Part shown: one piece after another, positions 29,020-35,367 of the stretch
Numbering within the stretch: the stretch's first letter is position 1
Layout of the letters: the number at the start of each line of letters is the position of its first letter
Source of the DNA: Plantago elongata
Taxonomy: Eukaryota > Streptophyta > Magnoliopsida > Lamiales > Plantaginaceae
Direction: 5' to 3'
Assembly: GCA_036897095.1 (NCBI GenBank)
Contig: JAYMSP010001163.1
Span: forward strand, 1-35,367
DNA: 35,367 nucleotides
The notes under the pieces: model-generated
Databases searched by the model: none
Seen by the model: only the letters and a program-made list of their open reading frames with translations
Told to the model about the DNA's origin: nothing
Position numbers and translations under genes: made by a program

Positions 29020-29290
29020 TAAGGGACTATTATTTTATTGAATTGAACTTGTATAAAGAAAAAAAATGAATAGAGTACAACGACAAAGGAAATATGGACT
29101 CAAAAAGTTGTTTCAATAGGCTTGTAGTTAAGAGTGAAAAAAAAAAAAAAAGCAGAATATAGAGGTTCCCACTAACCCCAAGACGAATTGCCCAAGGTTG
29201 CAACTGCATGCCTCGTTAAAATCCTAGCATAGAAAAACCTAATAGGAAAAAACCTCAATCCTTCAACTTTTGACAACTTTCTAGAGTTCC
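29020..29290. other. Spacer after the Copia element
   Basis: AT-rich, with a poly-A run near 29137-29151. The word GCCTCGTTAAAATCCTAGCA (29210-29229) resembles sequence I associate with ends of non-autonomous plant retroelements, but this is recollection only. Confidence 0.3.
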
Positions 29291-29294
29291 TCCC

Positions 29295-32008
29295 TCAATC
29301 CATCCATGGCACCGATAATGTCATGGCCTTCTGGCACTTATGTAGGTAGCGAGCAGAGTCCTTAGCTGCCGCTTCATGAGCATCCTTCATTTGCTCGAGC
29401 TCGCGGTGAGTACAACCCAAATCCGCGCTGGCACTGAGTTTCTCACTCTCCAACCTCTGCACATTCGACCGGAGCTGCTCAACTTCGGCCTCGAGATGTG
29501 CCCTCGAAGCCTTCTTTGAATTATACAACATACTCAAGCGGTGCAATCCGACTGTATCAGAGCCCTGTTGGGAAGCATCGAGGCTCCTCAAGGACTCGAG
29601 GGCAAGCTTCATAGCGCTCACAAGCTATGGAAGGAAGATAAGGGGACGTTACACATAGGTAAAAGTATGGGAAGGTTTCGGGTATAGCATTACATACCAT
29701 TGATACATCAGACTCTAGGCCCTTGAGGCGTTGGAAAACGCCTCGATGAATCAGAAGAACAACCTTCCCCAGGTGCAGAGTATCGAGCCCTCTTGCTGGA
29801 AGGATCGAGGAACGAATCCATCAAATCTTCGTCTAAAAGCAGGGGAGCACCTCCCAAATTGATCTGACTAGAATCGAAATCATGGGAAGCACGAAGAACG
29901 AGTTCCTTGAGGGAAAAGCTCCTTCCCCAGCTTACAAAAGTCGAGGGCGGAAAGTCGGAATTTATGAAAGAGGGGTCCATATGAGATTCAAGATCAGCAA
30001 GGACGTCAGGATTACTTGAACTGGAAGCCTGATTGAAACCAGAATGAGGAGCAGTCGTAGGGTTCGATGGCAAGGGATCAGCAAACTCAGGGTTAGCCCA
30101 CTTCTTCCACATGGAGCTCAGCTTCATAACCAAGGGTAGCTGGAGGAATGTTTTGATCGTAAAGTCCCCCGGGATAAGCAAAGGCCTCGAGGCCACCGTC
30201 CCTTGGAGCCATCCGCGGTCCCGCTTGATCGCCAAAAGTATTAAGGACTTCTCCATCAGGACGAGCCTTGGGTCGGCAGGAGCTCCCTCAGCAGGTGGCA
30301 GCAATTCATGGGCAATGTTTGGTCCGGAGACCAAAGAATCTCTTTGTTGCTCGATAGGCCATTCTTGTACAATCGCCACTACAGGCTTTCTGTCGAACAT
30401 CTCTTGCATCGAAACCATGATCCAAAACCCTAAGCAAGGGCAAAGAGAGAAGTGATTAATACGGTATAGGTAGCATAACATGAAACAAGACCGCAAAGAC
30501 ATTGAGACAGGGGTCGGACCTAGATCAAAATTATTGCCACAGCACACAAGGGAGTAAGTAATAGTACAATATGGGTTGAATAATCATTTCGTAAGGAAAT
30601 ATCCTCAAATGAGGGTGTCAGATTGTAAGCATGGATCTAATCAGGGGATGGGCGAGATATTTCAGCAGGTGTCTCGACCCTTGCTGACCGTTTCCAATCA
30701 ATGAAGGTGCCCCAGTCTCCAGGACTTCCTTCAGGATTGAGGGGTAGACAAAGCCAAACCCACTTCTGTCTCCAAGCACCGGCTGAAGAGGCAAGTCTAA
30801 GAAAGATGTGATAAAGGTTTCGAGGTTGAATAAAATGAGTACCATAAGGAGTGTTTGGAGCCTCGAAACAGAAGTAAGCCCAGAAACTGTCTAAGGGATA
30901 ACGGTTCCCCACGAGACCGCAACAAAACTAGATAACTCACTAGATAAGCTATGTCGTTTGGAAATATCTAGAAGGAGTCAAATCACACCAAGCGAGAAGA
31001 TTGACTATCTCACGATCGAAGGGAGCACGCAGCCCGTTCTCTAGGCATGAGACATAAACGCCTATATGCCCTTGAGGTGGGGCATAGATACGTTGATAGG
31101 CTTGAGGTATAATGATGTCAATATGGGAAGGAATCTCGCCTCTACGGCGTATGATAGGAATATAACCTTTCGACACTCTGTTTGGTATCGGTGAGAAGTG
31201 AGGATTGTCGGGGAAGGAGTATCGACGGGATCATCGGGCATCGCTACATCAGTGGCGACCTCAGCAGGAGGAGGCTCGTTGGCAGGATGTTCCATTCCAA
31301 GCGTCGATCGTTCTCCCTGCGAACCATTCGAATCAATGTTTGTTTCGAGGGATGAACGAGAAGTCGGAGATTGAACGTCCTTGGGACGAGCAAAAGGTGT
31401 ATATGGGGTGAGGTAGGATAATGGACACCTACCCCGGGAGTATATTCCGGCGACATGGGCGTATATGTTGGATTGGGTTCGAATTAGGGGGCGATTGGAC
31501 CCTAGAGGATCGAGGCCTACGTTTGAGAGGGGGTTTGGAGGATCCCTCGAGTCATCAACAGAAGAACCATCTTCTGAACCCACGGCAAACTCAAAGGTTC
31601 GAGGAGGGGAAAGTGGATATCGAGTGACTGTGGCAGGAGAAAAGCATCGATTGGGGATACGAACCCCTTGGCTGTTAAAGTATGAATAGGGTTAACAGCG
31701 AGTATTCCAGGGGACCTACATCTAGGGGGACTACTCGCTAGCATCATCACTCGAAGTGTTGCTCTCGACATAGGATGATCAAGATGAGAAGGGTTGTTTC
31801 GTGTTGAGTCATGCCGCCAACTAGTAGGGTTGTCTTCTTCGGAAGACGAGGAGATGGATATATGAGGTTGGGGAGGTGGAGACTCAAGCATATTATAAAA
31901 AGGCCGAGGCTGATTAACCCTGTAGTTTCGGCCCAAATGGGCTAATAAACCTTCACCAAATTGAGCACGCTCAGGCATATTTCCTCTCCAGCCTCCGGTA
32001 CGGCTCAA
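29295..32008 (-). pseudogene. Decayed gene of the plant 'putative gypsy type transposon' (Transposase_28-like) kind
   Basis: A chain of minus-strand open stretches. 32008-31517 starts MSRTGGWRGNMPERAQFGEG and is Ser/Pro-rich. 31583-31062 continues it after a frameshift, with Ser/Asn/Pro-rich sequence. 31176-30949 carries AYQRIYAPPQGHIGVYVSCL, then GLRAPFDREIVNLLAWCDLT and PSRYF. 30912-30637 carries LDSFWAYFCFEAPN and a Trp/Lys-rich WRQKWVWLCLPLN. 30547-29708 has an acidic, Ser-rich part with SKRAR. 29621-29295 is a coiled coil. The central part fits the family layout (a G-y-i-a-V-y ... G-L-R-l-P-f ... L-a-P-s-Q-l pattern, then a F-f-x-l-k segment and a Trp-rich block), as I recall it. These ORFs belong to retrotransposon-associated genes whose function is not established. 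Multiple stops and shifts make it a pseudogene; some gaps might instead be introns. Confidence 0.5.
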
Positions 32009-33100
32009 AGATTGAGATCAAGATATGGCAGACATCTTTTCAGAAGATGAAGAGGGAGAAAGGCTACAAAGGAAAGAATTAATGAACAAAATTGACCAGA
32101 AATGGCTGGAAACAATGGTGACAGATTTCGAGATCCAGAAGTATGGAAAAAGAAGAAACAAATCGGGTGAAGCAATTTATACCAAGTGAAAGAAGAAAGA
32201 AACTAAGCAAATGGGAAGAACGACAAATTGTGCAAGTACAGATAAATTGGAGAAGTGACAGGAATTGCATGAAGAAATAAAGAATTTTATAAATGCTTAC
32301 CTGGAAAAGGACAAAAATTGGTGGGATGTGGAGTCTCCCAGCAAGTGCGTGACAACAACAAGTCTTCGAAACACTCGCTAGAATCAATGAATGATAAAGA
32401 ATCTCCAAAAGAGGTAAAAAAAATGTTCAAATGAAGGTTCACTGGGGCATTTATAGTAAGGGAAGTGGCGGTTGACTTACCGCAGTAACTATCTACTGTC
32501 CGTATACATTGAGGCAGGTTCAAGGTATATCAAGAATCAGGGCTTGAAGCATCAATTCGAAAAGATCCATTAAAATTCTTATCCACATTATCTGCTGGTT
32601 AGAATTTGGGGGAGTTATGATATACCAAATATGGTCTGAGGTTAGTTTGAACCCTAAAGCGTCACGGTTCGAGAATCAGTGGAATGATCGTGAGAGGGAG
32701 TTCTAGCGATGTAAGCATCAGAGTCTAATACCAAGAATCAAAGGGTCGATCAAGGGGCAATCAAGGTACTTGAAGGGTCTCACGGGCCAATCGAGGGTAT
32801 CCAGGGGAGAAGAGTCTGGAAGGGCAAGATCGAGGGCACCGTCGAAGGGAGGCCTCAACAGAGTTCCGTTAGGAACGAAGGGAAAGGAGCAAGTCAAGCG
32901 AGGGTACCATCGAAGGGAGGCCTTGACAGAGTTTCGTAAGGAGCAAAAGGAACGATGGAAGCAGAAACTAGCCTATCGTACTCACGATCCTCGATGCCTA
33001 CAACATTGATTAGAATAGTGTAGTTCATACTACTATATGTAGGTCATTTATTATACACGCATAAGGGGGGCATACAAACACACACGGACATTCAGACCAT
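32009..33100. other. Region upstream of the Transposase_28-like remnant
   Basis: No gene supported. 32009-32530 is purine-rich on the plus strand. 32530-33010 is GC-richer with imperfect repeats (listed). It may be the leader or LTR of the element whose coding remnant lies to the left, but I found no matching direct repeat around 29020-29290. Confidence 0.4.
32831..32943 (+). repeat. Imperfect 68-bp tandem repeat
   Basis: CGAGGGCACCGTCGAAGGGA (32831) recurs as CGAGGGTACCATCGAAGGGA (32899), followed in both by GGCCT, ACAGAGTT and a CCGTTAGGA/TCGTAAGGA variant. The second copy ends about 32943. A weaker CAATCGAGGGTATCC-like start at 32790 suggests an older third copy. Confidence 0.7.
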
Positions 33101-35000
33101 CCAGTTTAGGTCTTGAGAGGTTGTCCAACCCTATTGTAAGATTATATGCTGTGTAGATCATTGGGTATCCTCTCGTGGACGTAGGCGCCCATTGCCGAAC
33201 CACGTAAATCCTGTCTTATTACTGCTTTCGTGTGTCTTGTCGTCGTCCTTACCCCTATCTGACACATACCCAACAACCGCAATACCCGTGGGATAAATCC
33301 AGCATCATTATGAATAAAGGTGCAAGCTGCAAAGATGTGATTAATGGATTCCTCATAAGGCCGACATAATTGACAAAATAAGGTGCCTAAAGTCGGTCCA
33401 TGGTTAGAAGTCCACCATGTACGGCTCTCCAAGTCGTAATGGAACGACGTGGTGGTATAAATCGTGCCCATATCCAATCACCCCAATTCACCTTTATGTA
33501 AGAGGGTCTTACCTTATGGTATATCCGTTTGAAAGAAATTGAACCATCATGCTGTAAGTCCAAACCCTAACATCCGAATTTGTTAGTGCCAAATGATATG
33601 AGGTGAAGTCCCTAACATCCTTCGACGATCTATGCTTACTCTTCAAGAAGCACCCATTTGCCATGAATCAAATAATATGAAATTGGATGATTAAAATGAT
33701 GCAGAAGATTCTACTGATTCCGAACCCTATCAACAATACAATAACCAAGCCAAATCGTTTAACTGTAGCAAGAACGCGTAAAATTGAGCGTTTCTTATCA
33801 CAACCCTTTTTTGTCTCAAAGGTCTTTACCGGTTCTCCACGGAAATATGTTGGTCTAGCATGAAACATGCAACCTACTTGAGCCTTGACTTGCCAACCAA
33901 CAAGAGCTCGAGTAATGAAATGGATTATTGAATTTAAACCTAAATCATATCGAGGAGTCGATATGCGAATGTAGATTCTTATGACGAAAAATTGACGATG
34001 GAAGATATCCAAATAAGGTTTCTTCACAGTTCAATCCCAACTTAATCGAGAAAGATTAGCTTCGTTGGATGCCATGATCGAGACCACCCTCAAATTCTAG
34101 AACAGAACACCTACTCTAAGAAACTGATGTAGCCCCTTCCTTCTGTATATCACCTGGTCTAAATGAAACTTCAGATATGAGCATCCAAATGCTTAAGAAG
34201 ATTAATCGTACATCTATAAATCATCATTGAATAAACAAAAGATCCATGGATGATAGATTGGACCAAGCAAATACGCCCAACCATTGATAGAGATGTGCAC
34301 TTCCACTTTGCAAACTTTTCTAAAATGGAATCAGCAATGACATGCAGGTGAACAATATGCGGTGCTCCACGAAATAATAGTACTCGAAGATAAGTAAATG
34401 TAAGAGTACCTTTCAGTGATACCCAATATTCGCCACACCCTATATTTCCTAGCATTGGTGATTAAGGATCCAAAATAGAGCTGCGACTTTTGTGGATTAA
34501 AATGTTACCTGGACCAAATGACATAGTGCTCCAGAATCGTAAGAATCGCTCCGCAATTAGCATTAGACACCCTGCAAAAAATTATAACGTCATCAACATA
34601 AAGAAGATGTGAAGAAAATTCAAAATACAAGGAAACAAGGGAGAGAACTCCCCTGTTGCGGCTGCCCGAGATAAACGTGTGCTAAGAACTTCTGCTATAC
34701 AAAAGAGTAAAGGGGAAAGTGGAACCCCTTGCTGGACACCTTGTGATCAGCCAAAATATCCTTCCAGAGACCCAATAACCAACATTGAACGCCTCGCATA
34801 ATGCAATATATGATTAATCAAACCCACTAACGTCTGTGAAACCCAACACGAGGACAACAAGCAAACATTCCAATCTAACAGTGTCAATACATATCCACTT
34901 TAAGCACCAAGTTTCCCTTTGGAAACGACTCCCAAGTTATTAACGCCCTATGAGGCTAAAGCAATGCAATGTATTCGACGACCGGGAATGAATCCAAACT
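33100..35000 (-). mobile_element. Second type of LINE with reverse transcriptase motifs, antisense to SKI2
   Basis: On the minus strand the order is that of plant L1 ORF2. GFIPGRRI near 34970. A GVQQGVPLSPLLFCIAEVLS block near 34680-34740, equal to the usual RGVRQGDPLSPLLF. HLLYVDDVIIFCR near 34580, the catalytic YVDD (usually FADD or YADD), in another frame. The thumb-region block WKCTSLSMVGRICLVQSIIH (34330-34270). A decayed GGL-type region near 34090. A zinc-knuckle-like FCQLCRPYEESINHIFAAC near 33340-33390. Frameshifts and stops are frequent, so it is dead. It is not the same family as the LINE at 14795-15773 and 22608-24458, judged by different 3' domain wording. Ends are approximate. 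Confidence 0.75.
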
Positions 35001-35343
35001 GTTGAAAGGAAATTAATCTGGAAATACTTCTAAGGGATATATAGTTACTATCCTGTTTTAATTTTTTGTACTTATGGTATATATTAAAATATGTGGTGGT
35101 CCTTGACATTTAAATATTAATATTAATTTCATACAAGTATACATAAATTACATATTAGTCCGAACCTCCTTAATATAAACCTTTGTTCTACATTTGGATT
35201 ATTTATTTGTTTTAGGCTTTTTTATATTTCTGCCGTTAAATGAGAGTAAGACAAGTTTCCATTCTAAATTTAAAAAATTAATGTATTTATATTTTTTCAG
35301 ATTAAGTTGGAATGTGGCACTGGTCTTCTAGGTGATTTTGGTT
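35001..35343. other. AT-rich DNA at the window end
   Basis: No gene supported. A TTTTTTCAG acceptor-like sequence near 35292-35300 is followed by a short open stretch that does not match the expected SKI2 continuation. Confidence 0.5.
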
Positions 35344-35367
35344 TATATATATATATATATATATATA
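35344..35367. repeat. (TA)n microsatellite, cut by the window end
   Basis: Twelve TA units run to the last base; true length unknown. Such AT runs often break assemblies. Confidence 0.95.

Noticed and set aside
24454..29024. 5-bp target duplication of the Copia element
   Set aside because: Flanks TATGC and TAAGG agree at only 3 of 5 positions, no better than could occur by chance.
30111..30455. 114-residue plus-strand ORF in the Transposase_28-like region
   Set aside because: It is the antisense shadow of the longer minus-strand frame 30547-29708 and has no motif.
32770..33009. 79-residue Arg/Lys-rich plus-strand ORF
   Set aside because: Its composition comes from the purine-rich 68-bp tandem repeat; no domain is recognisable.
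35292..35343. Possible further SKI2 exon after a TTTTTTCAG acceptor
   Set aside because: The translation does not match the expected continuation after exon 17 (C-I-K-G-E-P), and several intermediate exons would be missing. It then runs into a TA microsatellite.

Overview
This window is nuclear DNA of a flowering plant, most likely a eudicot. It has one large gene of 17 identified exons with GT-AG introns, AT-rich introns and intergenic DNA, and many plant transposable elements (a Pack-MULE, LINEs, a Copia retrotransposon, and hAT- and mariner-like pieces). Nothing looks bacterial, organellar or viral. The exact species cannot be read from the sequence; the exon sequences suggest an asterid-like eudicot, but that is an impression.

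Layout. Positions 1-916 are AT-rich intergenic DNA with a mariner-like terminus. Positions 926-3001 are a complete Pack-MULE, with 75-bp terminal inverted repeats and a perfect 9-bp target duplication. It carries two unrelated host gene fragments in convergent orientation: a GRF-type zinc finger piece and the N-terminal part of a SKIP22-like F-box protein. Positions 3011-5400 are intergenic, with two GC-richer repeat-like blocks.

From 5409 to at least 20966 lies the plant SKI2 gene on the plus strand. SKI2 is the DExH-box RNA helicase of the cytoplasmic Ski complex, which feeds mRNA to the exosome. Seventeen exons join in frame into about 880 residues covering the N-terminal region and both RecA domains, with all main helicase motifs present. 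The remaining C-terminal part (arch and DSHCT region) is not in the window. Either intron 17 exceeds 14.4 kb or the gene is truncated.

The introns carry many insertions. Intron 1 has a 190-bp tandem duplication. Intron 5 has an old LINE scrap. Intron 10 holds an unrecognised antisense coding remnant and a 5'-truncated LINE with target duplication and poly-A tail. Intron 17 (20967 onward) is a transposon pile, with every large element antisense to SKI2: a second copy of the intron-10 LINE family (22608-24458) split by a hAT-like element with a tRNA-like segment; a 4.56-kb Copia element with unusually short 142-bp LTRs (24459-29019); a decayed gene resembling the plant 'putative gypsy type transposon' family (about 29295-32008); and a different decayed LINE with reverse transcriptase motifs (about 33100-35000).

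No previously undescribed biological system is evident. The observations most worth following are the Pack-MULE with its two captured genes, the oversized or broken SKI2 intron 17, and the inverted pair of related LINEs inside one transcription unit.
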